NCBI GenBank assembly: GCA_964471755.1
Contig: CAYYJM010000148.1
Coordinates: 1 to 15,388 of the forward strand
DNA: 15,388 nucleotides
DNA from: CAYYJM01 sp964471755
Lineage (GTDB): Bacteria > Planctomycetota > Planctomycetia > Gemmatales > Gemmataceae
Direction: 5' to 3'
The position numbers and the translations under genes are program-made. Every line of letters starts with the position of its first letter. The first letter of the stretch is position 1. The notes beneath the pieces are model-generated. The model had not been told where the DNA came from, made no database searches, and saw only the letters and a program-made list of their open reading frames with translations. Below, in pieces: positions 1 to 9,209 of the stretch.

Positions 1-708
<708 letters not shown>

Positions 709-712
<4 letters not shown>

Positions 713-2066
713 CGCACACCTTCTCCCTCGGTTTCAAACTCTGGCTGTTCAACTCGGGCGGAGCGGATCCAGCGATGTTTCCCGGCCAGCGTCGGCGGAA
801 TCGTCGGCGTGAGCGACAGCTGCACGTGATAGCCTTCCAGCAGTTCGCTCAACACCTGTCGCAGGGCCTCCACGGGTACGGAGCCCTGTTCGGCGTCCTC
901 CTCGACCTGGACGTGGAGAGTGCCGGTGGCGTCCTGCTCGACGAAGAAGCGCCGGACTCCCGGCCCACCGTTCCGTTCAAACAGCACCTCGACCGCGCAC
1001 GGATGGATCACGCGGCCCGATCGGCTCACCAGCAGATCGTTCTCCCGGCCACCAACGTTGTGCAGGACCGCAAAGCCCGTTTCGGGAACCCGCAACGGCT
1101 CATCGCTCACGTCGCCGATCGCGTAACGCAGCAACGGGAAGGAGGGATTGGCCAGCGGCGTGACCNNNNNNNNNNATCGTCGCGGAGCAGGGTCTCGACG
1201 TGGACGATGTCCTCGCGAACCCGGAGCTGCCGATCCGGGCCCTCCGTGGCGATGAGGCCGCACTCGATCGAGCCGTACTCCACCGCCGCCGGGACGTGCA
1301 AGCTCTGTTCGATCGTCCGGACCAGACGCGGGTAGGCCGGTTCGGAGGACAGGATCGCCAGTTTGAGCGACGGGCAGGTGAACCCCGCCGCTCCGGCTTC
1401 CTGGGCGAGAAGGAACGCCGCGGTCGAATACGCGTACAGACTGGCCGGCCGAAACGCCTCCAGGCGGCGCAGGTAGCCCTGGAGGTCCGTCCGTCCCATC
1501 GCGTACGCCGACAGCCGGAGCCGATTCCGTAACCAGTCCTTGATCGGCAGCCAGGTCCGCGACCACCAGCCGCGCCAGCCCGGTCGGAACGATCCGGCGT
1601 GGCCCCACAGGTAGGCCATTCGCTCCAGCGGATCGATGCCCCAGCTGTCGAGGAAGCGGTACTTCGCACGCAGACCTTCCCGGTGCCCTTCCGCGCCCAG
1701 GTAGACGTTCAGCGGCTCTCCGGTCGAGCCGCCCGTTCGGCCCCAGTTGCCGGGAAAGCAGCGTTCCGAGAGGAAGCGGCGCTCCCGGCCCTGGACCTGG
1801 CAGCGCGTCAGCAGGGGCATCCGGGCGTTGAACTCCGCCAGGCTCTGCCAGCGGTCGGGCAGGTCGGTCGTACGGGCCAGATCGCGGTAGTGCGGGACGT
1901 ACAGGCGGGCGTGCGCCCAGATCGCGTTGAGCCGCTCCAGCTGGCAGGTTTCGATCTCACCTCGGGTCCACTGCTCATGCTCGGCGAGCAGGGACAACTC
2001 GCGGTAGGCACGCTGAAAGCGAGGGAGGATGCGTAACAGTTGCACGTTGGTTCTCCCCGGGGTCAT
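709..2066 (-). CDS. PaaK/CapK-like phenylacetate-CoA ligase family protein, interrupted by an assembly gap
   Basis: Adenylate-forming enzyme of the phenylacetate-CoA ligase family; members in capsule and exopolysaccharide clusters are often called CapK, and their acceptor is generally unknown. Seen: the ATP-binding loop GRTGGSTGEPL (109-119), the YGSIECG motif (264-270), and after the gap the RYAIGD motif with a C-terminal domain (GGREND, SGRVIHP). Ten Ns at 1166-1175 separate 297 upstream codons from 151 downstream codons, and the two parts are in different frames if the gap is taken as ten bases. I treat this as one intact gene with a mis-sized gap. The ATG at 2066 forms an ATGA overlap with the preceding gene. 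A GTG at 2045 has a better ribosome-binding site (GGGGAGA, 6 bases upstream) and could be the true start, giving a protein seven residues shorter. It lies between the GT4 and epimerase genes. Confidence 0.8.
1166..1175. other. assembly gap (10 N)
   Basis: Ten unresolved bases inside the PaaK/CapK-like gene. Ten is a common placeholder length. The frame change across it means the real missing length should leave remainder 2 when divided by 3. The family normally has about a dozen residues between the last upstream motif (HVETLL) and VTPLANPSFPLLRY, so roughly 30-45 bases are probably missing. Confidence 0.97.
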
Positions 2067-3247
2067 GGGGTTTGACGCGGCCGGGCCAGCACGCGCGCTT
2101 GCTGATAGATCTCCATCAGGGCGGGGTAATTTCGCTCCGCGGTGTAGCGCTCCAGGTACTCCTGCCGCGCTGCCTGCCGCAGATGCTGCCACTGACCAGG
2201 GGCTGACAGCAACCGCTCCACACAGGCCGACAGGTCGTCCGCGTCGCCGGGGGTGAACGTGAAGCCGGTGCGTTCATCCACCACCAGCTCCGCCATGGCC
2301 CCCAGACGCGAGGCCAGCACCGGAGTGCCACAGGCGTACGCCTCGATGATCGTCCGGCCGAATGTCTCGTACCAGACGGACGGCATCACCAGGCACGTCG
2401 CCTCCTGCATCAACCTTAACACATCCTGAGGATTCTGAGATCCTATTAATGTGACACCCGGCTGACAGCGAACAATTTCTTCGAGTTTCGGCCGGAGTGG
2501 ACCGTCGCCGACGATGCGCAGGGGCAGGCGGGTGCCGATCCGCTGCCAGGCCTTCAGGAGCGTGTCGAGCCCCTTCTCCGGCGAGAGTCGGCCGACGAAC
2601 AGGGCGTAATTCCCCGCACCAGCACCCGGGCCCGGATCCGGGTCGAGGAAGTTCGGCTTGACCGTGATGCGCTCGGGCGGCAGCCCCGCCTCGATGTGCT
2701 TGTCACGGGCGAACCGGCTCGGCGTGAAATAGAGATCGACGGCCTGACGCCAGGTGTCCAGCAGACGATGGACGGTCAGCATGCCGGCGACGACGGTGCT
2801 GGCCAGTCGGCTCTCGCGGTAGCAGCCGTGGACGATCGCCGGATAGGGCACGCTCTTGCCCAGGCAGTCTTCGCAGATCTTCCCCTCGCGCAGGAAGAGC
2901 GCGGCCGGGCACATCATGCGGTAGTTGCGCAGCGACTGCACGACCGGCACCCGCTCGGCCCGGGCGGCGTAGTAGACCGCAGGCGACAGCAGCGGGAAGG
3001 TGTTCGTGAAGTGAACCACGTCCGGTCGTTCCCGGCGCAGCAGGCCGCGCAGTTCGGCCGCCGTGTCGCGATTCCAGACGGTCCGGCAGGCAGCTCCGAT
3101 CCGGGTCATCTGGTTGATCTGGTCATTGCGGACGGTGTAGCGCACGATCGGATGGCCGCGGCTTTCCAGAAGACGGCACTCCGCCTCGAACGAGAGATCC
3201 TCGCCGCCGCGCTGCTGGTAGTAGGCGTGACACAGAAGCACTTTCAT
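2063..3247 (-). CDS. glycosyltransferase family 4 (GT-B fold)
   Basis: 394-residue retaining glycosyltransferase that would transfer a sugar from a nucleotide donor to the growing lipid-linked repeat unit on the cytoplasmic side. The N-terminal half carries an acceptor-type domain beginning MKVLLCHAYYQQRGGED. The C-terminal donor domain starts near residue 213 (YALFVGRLSPEKGLDTL) and contains the EX7E pair E294/E302 in YETFGRTIIEAYACGTPV. Four cysteines (C113, C125, C128, C142) form a CPx11CxxCx13C pattern that could bind metal; similar clusters are familiar in related GT4 proteins. The ATG at 3247 has GAGAGAGGA about nine bases upstream and lies 19 bases after the GT2 stop, the only non-overlapping junction in the operon. 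Codons 266-279 (2411-2452) are strikingly AT-rich compared with the rest. Donor and acceptor are unknown. Confidence 0.93.
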   Translation of the reverse strand: MKVLLCHAYYQQRGGEDLSFEAECRLLESRGHPIVRYTVRNDQINQMTRIGAACRTVWNRDTAAELRGLLRRERPDVVHFTNTFPLLSPAVYYAARAERVPVVQSLRNYRMMCPAALFLREGKICEDCLGKSVPYPAIVHGCYRESRLASTVVAGMLTVHRLLDTWRQAVDLYFTPSRFARDKHIEAGLPPERITVKPNFLDPDPGPGAGAGNYALFVGRLSPEKGLDTLLKAWQRIGTRLPLRIVGDGPLRPKLEEIVRCQPGVTLIGSQNPQDVLRLMQEATCLVMPSVWYETFGRTIIEAYACGTPVLASRLGAMAELVVDERTGFTFTPGDADDLSACVERLLSAPGQWQHLRQAARQEYLERYTAERNYPALMEIYQQARVLARPRQTP

Positions 3248-3266
3248 GCCGGCGTTCCTCTCTCGA

Positions 3267-4313
3267 TCACTGGTGAGCCGGCTCCTCGGCGAACTTCTCT
3301 CGCTCCGAACGAAACTCCATCTCCTCGAAGAACGCACGCTGGGCGAACAGGCGCGGAGCGAGGTAGGACAGGGCGTAGCGCAGATAGCCTTCCGACCGCC
3401 AGAGCAGACAACGACGATCGAGGTAGCTCGCCGGGCTGGCCGCGAGCCGGGCGAACGCCAGGCGGGGCAGGTGCAGGCAGAGAGCCTGACCGAGCCGGGC
3501 CACGAACTCGAACAGGAAGCGTGGCCGACCCTGAGCCTTCCAGTTTCGCCGGGCGATGTGGCCACCACCCCGGATCGACTTCCAGCGCAGGTACGCCGGC
3601 GTCAGCCGATAGGGGGGCACGACGTGGAACGAGAAGGCCCGCGGTGTGTACCACGCCTCGATGCCGGCGGCGAACATCCGGCCGAACAGGTCGGTGTCCT
3701 CGCCGCCGTCGCGAGCTTCCTCGTTGAAGACGCCGATCTCGGCGAAGACGCCGCGATGAACGAGCAGGTTTCCCGTCCCCAGGGCCTGGCCAGGAACCGC
3801 TCGCTGCGGCGCGTCGCCGGCTCCGTTCTCGCCCAGCAGACCGCGAAACTCCGGGCCGAGATCGTACGGCCCACCAGGCGGCAGACTCAACCGGCAGCCG
3901 CCGCCCGCGCAGCGGATGCTCTTCTCGCGAGTCATGGCCAGCAACTCGGCCAGCCAGCGTGGGTCGGCAATCTGGTCGTCGTCGAAGAAGGCGATCCATT
4001 CGCCGCGCGCCTCGTGGATGCCGCGATTGCGCGCCGCGACGACACCCGGTCGCGGCTCGTACACGCCGCGCAGAGGCACCGGCGAGTTCCGGGCCGCCGC
4101 CTCGATCACCCGCGGCGTGTCGTCCGTCGAGGCGTTGTTGACCACGACGATCTCGTAGGCCAGCGGGCTGTCGGTGACCAGCGCCTGCACGCTGGCCAGG
4201 GCACCGGGCAGCAGCTCCGCCCGGTTGTAGGTGCAGACGACGACACTGACATCAATGCCGCCACTCGCCGGGGCGACGCCATCTCGAACCTCGGTCGCGA
4301 ACGCGGTGGTCAT
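3267..4313 (-). CDS. glycosyltransferase family 2 (GT-A fold)
   Basis: 348-residue inverting-type glycosyltransferase acting in the cytoplasm on the lipid-linked oligosaccharide. Seen in order: the nucleotide-binding start VSVVVCTYNRAELL (22-35), VVVNNASTDDTP (56-67), the metal-binding DDD of FFDDDQ (109-114), GTGNLLVHR (179-187), and the catalytic-base region GGEDTDLFGR (203-212). The C-terminal 120 residues are basic and partly hydrophobic and may sit against the membrane. The ATG at 4313 overlaps the stop of the membrane polymerase gene (ATGA), indicating translational coupling. The sugar donor cannot be told from sequence. Confidence 0.94.
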   Translation of the reverse strand: MTTAFATEVRDGVAPASGGIDVSVVVCTYNRAELLPGALASVQALVTDSPLAYEIVVVNNASTDDTPRVIEAAARNSPVPLRGVYEPRPGVVAARNRGIHEARGEWIAFFDDDQIADPRWLAELLAMTREKSIRCAGGGCRLSLPPGGPYDLGPEFRGLLGENGAGDAPQRAVPGQALGTGNLLVHRGVFAEIGVFNEEARDGGEDTDLFGRMFAAGIEAWYTPRAFSFHVVPPYRLTPAYLRWKSIRGGGHIARRNWKAQGRPRFLFEFVARLGQALCLHLPRLAFARLAASPASYLDRRCLLWRSEGYLRYALSYLAPRLFAQRAFFEEMEFRSEREKFAEEPAHQ

Positions 4314-5626
4314 CCCTTGCTTGCTCCCTGAACTGGCGTCATGGAAAAGAACGCCCGCTGCAACAGGCCGCAGCCCGCGATGAACGTGTAGAACGTGGCC
4401 ATGATGAAGCCTGATTCACCGAAGCCCTCGAAGAGCGCGCAGACCATCAGAGCGAACAGAAAGCGGTGCCCCGGATCGCCCGTCGTCCGATACAGGAGGT
4501 AGCACTCGCGGATGCCCAGGAAGATGCCCGCCGTTAGGAGGCCGGCCCCGACCAGGCCGATGTTGATCAGCGTATCCATGTAGATCGAGTGAGCGTCCGG
4601 GATGTCCCAGAAGAGCGCACTGGCGAACTCGTGCAGATGAGCCGGCGTCCAGAAAGCTCCGAAGCCGTAACCCCAGAGAGGCCGATGGACGAAGTAATCG
4701 CCGAGCAGCTTGTTCCACAATGGCATCCGCCCCGACAGCGATTCGGCATGCTCGGATCGACCCATGAGGACGATGTCCTCGAGACCGCCGGCCGTGCCGC
4801 GACCGCCCAGGTAGGCCGCGAAGAACACGGCACCGGCCAGCCAGATCCCGGCCAGGGCGACGCCGATCACGACGCGTGCCGGAATGTGCAGGACGAACAC
4901 CGCCGACAGAGCCACCAGGCTGGCGGCCGTACTCGTTCGCGATCGGGTCAGGAACAGGAAGACCAGAGCGATCACGAACAGGGCCCAGTACAGGCGACGT
5001 TCCGACCGGAAACGCTCCGGCGTGGTCGTGTCCAGGGCCAGACACAGGGCCGCCAGGGCCATCAGACCGCAGAGCAGACCCTGGCCGTTGGGATGCGTCG
5101 TGCCGCAGAACTGATAGTTGGCCGCCCACGGCCGTAGCGTTCCCAGAGCGATCTCGGCCAGCACGCCGACCACCAGGAAGCCAGTGGTCACGGCCAGGGC
5201 GAGCTGACCGAGCTGCCGGGGAGAAAGCTGACGTGCCAGTCCCAGACCGGCCAGGAAGCAGCAGACCGCCGTCGCCAACCGTCGGATGCTGAGGTGCGGA
5301 GCGATCGACCACGCCAGGGTGGCGATGCACCACAGCGAAAAGGCGATCACCAGAAACGGAAACAGGCCATCCATCCGTGCCGGTCTGCCGGTCGGCAACA
5401 GCAGGTAGACCATTCCCAGGCCGGCCAGGCTGGCGAAGGCCAGTCGCCGCAGACTGTCGCCGCCCTCGGCGAGTTCCTCGGCCGTCTCCTCGTCCTCGCC
5501 CTGAGCCTCGCGGAGGAGGTTCTGCGACGCCGGGATGCTGTTGCAGGCGATGAAGAAGGCCGTGCCACAGACGATCACCGCCGCCCAGAAGAGAAGCGTA
5601 CCGGCCTCGCCACGGAGCGTGTTCAC
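4310..5626 (-). CDS. O-antigen ligase/polymerase family membrane protein (Wzy/WaaL type)
   Basis: 438-residue inner-membrane protein expected to polymerise repeat units (Wzy) or ligate the glycan to an acceptor on the periplasmic side. About a dozen hydrophobic segments are visible, starting with residues 9-28. The family hallmark region follows: TRSRTS (227-232), SGRMPLWNKLLGDYFVHRPL (298-317) then GYGFGAFW, and DAHSIYMDTLINIGLVG (344-360), where the His is the conserved periplasmic-loop residue. An acidic stretch (residues 40-57, GEDEETAEELAEGGD) separates the first two membrane segments. The start is GTG at 5626, overlapping the flippase stop as GTGA, with GGAGGG upstream. The open frame extends far upstream to 6235 but that part is out of frame with, and inside, the flippase gene. 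The Wzy role is preferred because a flippase and an initiating transferase are adjacent; a ligase role cannot be excluded. Confidence 0.88.
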   Translation of the reverse strand: MNTLRGEAGTLLFWAAVIVCGTAFFIACNSIPASQNLLREAQGEDEETAEELAEGGDSLRRLAFASLAGLGMVYLLLPTGRPARMDGLFPFLVIAFSLWCIATLAWSIAPHLSIRRLATAVCCFLAGLGLARQLSPRQLGQLALAVTTGFLVVGVLAEIALGTLRPWAANYQFCGTTHPNGQGLLCGLMALAALCLALDTTTPERFRSERRLYWALFVIALVFLFLTRSRTSTAASLVALSAVFVLHIPARVVIGVALAGIWLAGAVFFAAYLGGRGTAGGLEDIVLMGRSEHAESLSGRMPLWNKLLGDYFVHRPLWGYGFGAFWTPAHLHEFASALFWDIPDAHSIYMDTLINIGLVGAGLLTAGIFLGIRECYLLYRTTGDPGHRFLFALMVCALFEGFGESGFIMATFYTFIAGCGLLQRAFFSMTPVQGASKG

Positions 5627-6987
5627 GGTTGGCCCTCCGCCCGGAGAGCGCTTCGCGTGAGGTAGCGGAAGGTCAGCCAGCAGACGGCCAGGCCGCTCCA
5701 GCTGCCGATGATCAGGCCGACCGTGGCTCCGATGACGCCGAACGGGCCGACCAGCGCGGCACTGAGGATCAGCGTGATGGTCAGTCCGATCAGGCTCGAC
5801 CAGAAGTTCAGATCCGAGCGCTCCATCGCGCCCAGGCCGTTGGCCGGTGCCAGGCTGATGGCACTGGCAAACTGAGCGAGCGCCAGGAGCGGCACCAGGA
5901 TCGCGAAGTCCGCCTCGTATTTGCCGTAAAGGAGGTGAACCGCCGCGCCGCCGAACAGCAGGGCCAGGCCGCAGAACAGGAGTAGACCGCCGCCCAGGAT
6001 CAGACCGGCAAACGCGACGATGCGCCGCAGCTCCGGGACGCCGCCGACGGCGTAAGCCTGAGCGGCACGCGGCGTCAGCAGATTGCCGATGCCCAGGACG
6101 AAGGGATTGGTCAGCTGAGCCACGCTCATGCACAGGGCCAGACCGCCGGTCGCCAGCGGCCCCAGCCGCACGGCGAGCAACCAGTGCAGGACGTAGCCGT
6201 TGGCCAGGGCCAGCATCTGACCGGCCAGAATCCATCGGCCAAAGGACCAGCTCTGGCTCCAGTCCGCCGCGACCTGAGCCGGTCGGATCGCGAACTGTCG
6301 GCGTGCCAGCACCAGCCAGGCCAGACCCGTGATCGCGGCCACTGCTGCCAGGGTCGCCAGAGCGGTCACGGGCGTCAGGCCGCCGCGCGACCAGAGTATC
6401 GCCAGGCCGCCCAGCTGCAACACGCTCACGGTCCCATCGATCGCCAGCGCGGTGCCGAGATGCATCCGGGCGATGGCCATCCGCCGGGCGAACTCACGCA
6501 GCAGCACCCAGGGAACGACTGCGGCCAGCAGAGCGACCAGCGGTGCCAGGCCGGCCGGCCCGAAGCCGGCGAAGAGGCCGGCGCTGACCAGGAGCAAGCC
6601 GCCCGCCGCCAGCAGGGCGACCAGCCCGAACTGAACCAGCAGACTGCCCGCGAACCCCCGGCGATCCTCGCCCTGGAGCCGATTGCCGTAGAGAGCGAAC
6701 GGCGACGAGATGAGCGCTTCCTGGGCACAGGCCGCGAAGATCACCACCGTGATCGCCAGGGTGTACAGGCCGAAATCCTCCAACCCGCACGCCCGGCCGA
6801 CGATGATCGTCGTCAGCAGGTTGGTGACGCTGACGATCCCCTGATCGAACAGCGCCAGGGTGCCCTTGCGGAGGATCGCGCCGACGCGTGGAGTCCGTGC
6901 CGATTCCTGCTCCGGATTGGGAGCTTCGGGGCCCACTGCCTCGCCGACGAGGAGAGCGGGAGAGCGCTGGCTCGCCTCGATGCTCAT
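5623..6987 (-). CDS. polysaccharide flippase, Wzx/MOP superfamily
   Basis: 454-residue integral membrane protein likely to flip undecaprenyl-linked repeat units across the inner membrane. After a hydrophilic N-terminal tail of about 35 residues come roughly 12-14 hydrophobic segments. The first carries KGTLALFDQGIVSVTNLLTT (41-60) followed by GRACGLEDFGLYTLA (64-78), a pattern typical of polysaccharide biosynthesis proteins (start of helix 1 and the FGxYxLA motif). The later half has GIGNLLTPRAAQAYAVGG (299-316) and LLYGKYEADFAILVPLL (352-368), also usual for this family. ATG at 6987 overlaps the preceding stop (ATGA) and is preceded by GGGGGGA. Position between the deacetylase-fused transferase and the polymerase fits a Wzx/Wzy pathway. 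Confidence 0.9.
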   Translation of the reverse strand: MSIEASQRSPALLVGEAVGPEAPNPEQESARTPRVGAILRKGTLALFDQGIVSVTNLLTTIIVGRACGLEDFGLYTLAITVVIFAACAQEALISSPFALYGNRLQGEDRRGFAGSLLVQFGLVALLAAGGLLLVSAGLFAGFGPAGLAPLVALLAAVVPWVLLREFARRMAIARMHLGTALAIDGTVSVLQLGGLAILWSRGGLTPVTALATLAAVAAITGLAWLVLARRQFAIRPAQVAADWSQSWSFGRWILAGQMLALANGYVLHWLLAVRLGPLATGGLALCMSVAQLTNPFVLGIGNLLTPRAAQAYAVGGVPELRRIVAFAGLILGGGLLLFCGLALLFGGAAVHLLYGKYEADFAILVPLLALAQFASAISLAPANGLGAMERSDLNFWSSLIGLTITLILSAALVGPFGVIGATVGLIIGSWSGLAVCWLTFRYLTRSALRAEGQP

Positions 6988-9209
6988 CGGTCCCCCCGCT
7001 TCGTTCGGCTGCCGAGCCATTCCTGCACTGCCGGTGCCCAGCCGTACCAGCCCTCGATCTTGGCGGCCAGGGTCGCGGCGGTGTCCCACTCGTAGCAGTT
7101 GAACCGACCCCAGCCGAATGGATCGTCGCAGACGTTCACCGGAGTCGCCTCGGTCGTCAGGCCGCACAGCACGCCGGTCGCCCGGGCCGCTTCGATCAGC
7201 TCATCGCTGGTGTAGCCCCAGGAACGCCGACCGAACGGAAACGCGAACGTCGCGTCATTCAACCCGAACGTCTCGCGGAGCTGGCCGACGTTCAGGGTCA
7301 GGTCGTGTCGGAACTCGTCCGGTCGGCCGCGGAAATCCTGATGCGTGTGCGTGTGCGCGCCCAGCTCGACCAGGCCGCTGGCGTGCAGTTCCCGGCACTC
7401 CTCGCGCGTTAGCGGTCGGTAGCTCCCCGACGGGACGTGGCCCTGATACGTCAGGCCCCAGCGGTCGAACGGAAACGGGCCCGGACTGTCGAGGAAGGCC
7501 GTGTTCAGGAAGACTGTCGCCGGCAGGCCGAGATCGCGCAGCACCGGCCAGGCCGCGCCGTGGACGTTGCCGAAACCATCGTCGAAGGTCACGACGGCAA
7601 CACGACCCGGAATCGGCTCGCCGGCCTGACGATGGGCCAGCAGTCGCCGCAGCGGCCAGATCGCGTAGCCGAGTTCGCGCAGGCCGGCCAGCTGACGCCG
7701 GAATGCCATCGGCGTGACGTTCATCGTCGGCGACGGCACCCCGACTGTGTTCGCGGCCACCCGATGATAGACCAGGATGCCGACCGCCGCGCGTGCCGGC
7801 CCGCCGACCGTCCGCAGACTGGCGGCCACGTTGCCCGCCAGGCGCTGGCCGAGATCCTTGCACCGCTCCTTGAATCGGCCCAACACCCCCGGCGTCGGCT
7901 GACTCGGCGCGACCGACGAGGCCAGCGCGGCCGCTTCCGGCGTCTCCTGCCCCAGCACCCGGCGATAGATGGACCACATCCGCTCGCCCTGGTGGTCCCA
8001 GAGATATTCCCGAGCCCGCTCGCGCGCTCCCGCGCCGAGTCGGCGGCGCAGCTCGGCATCGCTGGCCAGCGTCACGATCGCGTCGCGCAGGCCGCGAATG
8101 ACCGAGGGCGGATCGGTCGGCGGCACCTTGATGCCACAGTCCTCCGTGACGATGTCGCGCACGCCCTGATGATCCAGACAGACGACCGGAAGCCCCCGGG
8201 CCAGCGCTTCGAGGACGACGTTCCCCGACGTGTCGCGCAGACTGGTGAAGACCAGGGCGTCCGCCTCGTGGTAGGCTTGCTGGGCCTCCTCGAAGGGCAC
8301 CCAGCCGAGCCAGCGGAGTCGGCCCGCGACGCCGAGTCGTCGGCTCATGCGCTCCCAGTCCGCACGCAGGTAGCCGCGACCGAGGATGGTCACCTCGCAC
8401 TCGAACCCACGCGGCAGCTGGGCCAGGGCCTCCAGCAGCAACGGCATCGCCTTCCACGGACTGAGGTCGCCCGACCAGATCAGCCGGAAGGGGCCGGCCG
8501 GTCGCGGTGGACTCTCCTCGATCTGCCGCACTCCGGTTTCCAGGAGGACTTCCGCTTCGACCCCGAGAGCGTTCCGCAGATGTCGCTGGATGGTGGTGTT
8601 GGCCGCCAGCATCGCTCCGGCCGACCGGGCCGCACGTCGAACGCGCGGGCTGGCGCGCAGCTGGAGCGTGTTCGCCACGCTGCGCAGCCCCTCGCGAAAG
8701 GCCCCCGAGCATCCCGCCAGGTGGAGAAAATTCCACGGGTAGTTCTGCGTACCGCCCACGGGCCCCCAGACGAAGGGAACCAGCGAGCCATCGCTTCGCC
8801 GGAGGTGGGCCGCGTAGCCCGGCTCCCGATAGGTGCAGAACGTCACCTGATGGGTCAGGTCGAAGCCGACCTCGTGATGCAGTCGGCTGGCCAGCGCGAA
8901 GGCATCGCGATGCCAGCGGTTGTAGGCCAGGTAGCCCAGGCCCGGGATGATCTCGAGCCGGCTGGCGAGCGGCCGCTTCGAGACGCCGTGGAACTGCAGG
9001 TGTGGCAGCGGCCCGTGCCGGTCCAGGTGGCGCTGGACGGCGGGCAGGTAGCGATCTGCTTCACAGATGACCCAGACGTCGCACCAGCGAGCCATCTGGG
9101 TAGCCCAGCCCCAGCCGACGCCCGGCTCGGAGCCGGCGTCGGGACTACAGGCGTAGGCCACCATCAGGACGCGCGGCCGCCTCCCGATTTGCGGGTCTGA
9201 AGGACTCAC
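6984..9209 (-). CDS. bifunctional GT4 glycosyltransferase - polysaccharide deacetylase (NodB) fusion
   Basis: A 741-residue two-domain protein. The N-terminal part (about 12-420) is a GT-B glycosyltransferase: ACSPDAGSEPGVGWGWA (20-36), RLIWSGDLSPWKAMPLL (242-258), and the donor-site region SLRDTSGNVVLEALARGLPV (323-342). A linker of about 50 residues rich in Ala, Ser and Pro follows. The C-terminal part (about 474-725) is a NodB-type carbohydrate esterase 4 domain: GILVYHRVA (477-485), VVTFDDGFGN (539-548) with the catalytic and metal Asp pair, ELGAHTHTHQDF (615-626) supplying metal-binding His, and FPFG (657-660). It could add a sugar and remove an N- or O-acetyl group, though the two domains would need the same side of the membrane. 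No signal peptide is visible. The start is GTG at 9209, overlapping the upstream stop as GTGA, with AGAAGGGGG upstream. One continuous frame spans both domains, so the fusion is not an artefact of my reading. Confidence 0.9.
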   Translation of the reverse strand: MSPSDPQIGRRPRVLMVAYACSPDAGSEPGVGWGWATQMARWCDVWVICEADRYLPAVQRHLDRHGPLPHLQFHGVSKRPLASRLEIIPGLGYLAYNRWHRDAFALASRLHHEVGFDLTHQVTFCTYREPGYAAHLRRSDGSLVPFVWGPVGGTQNYPWNFLHLAGCSGAFREGLRSVANTLQLRASPRVRRAARSAGAMLAANTTIQRHLRNALGVEAEVLLETGVRQIEESPPRPAGPFRLIWSGDLSPWKAMPLLLEALAQLPRGFECEVTILGRGYLRADWERMSRRLGVAGRLRWLGWVPFEEAQQAYHEADALVFTSLRDTSGNVVLEALARGLPVVCLDHQGVRDIVTEDCGIKVPPTDPPSVIRGLRDAIVTLASDAELRRRLGAGARERAREYLWDHQGERMWSIYRRVLGQETPEAAALASSVAPSQPTPGVLGRFKERCKDLGQRLAGNVAASLRTVGGPARAAVGILVYHRVAANTVGVPSPTMNVTPMAFRRQLAGLRELGYAIWPLRRLLAHRQAGEPIPGRVAVVTFDDGFGNVHGAAWPVLRDLGLPATVFLNTAFLDSPGPFPFDRWGLTYQGHVPSGSYRPLTREECRELHASGLVELGAHTHTHQDFRGRPDEFRHDLTLNVGQLRETFGLNDATFAFPFGRRSWGYTSDELIEAARATGVLCGLTTEATPVNVCDDPFGWGRFNCYEWDTAATLAAKIEGWYGWAPAVQEWLGSRTKRGDR

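Noticed and set aside
3246..4331. Plus-strand open frame of 361 codons
   Set aside because: Mirrors the GT2 gene almost exactly. The minus-strand product has all GT2 motifs, so this is a shadow frame.
5627..6235. Upstream extension of the O-antigen polymerase frame
   Set aside because: The extension lies inside the flippase gene in another frame and reads as Arg/Gly-rich nonsense; the GTG at 5626 with a GTGA overlap is a better start.
7437..9200. Plus-strand open frame of 587 codons
   Set aside because: Antisense to the GT4-deacetylase fusion; Arg/Gln/Ala-rich with no domain signature and no ribosome-binding site noted.
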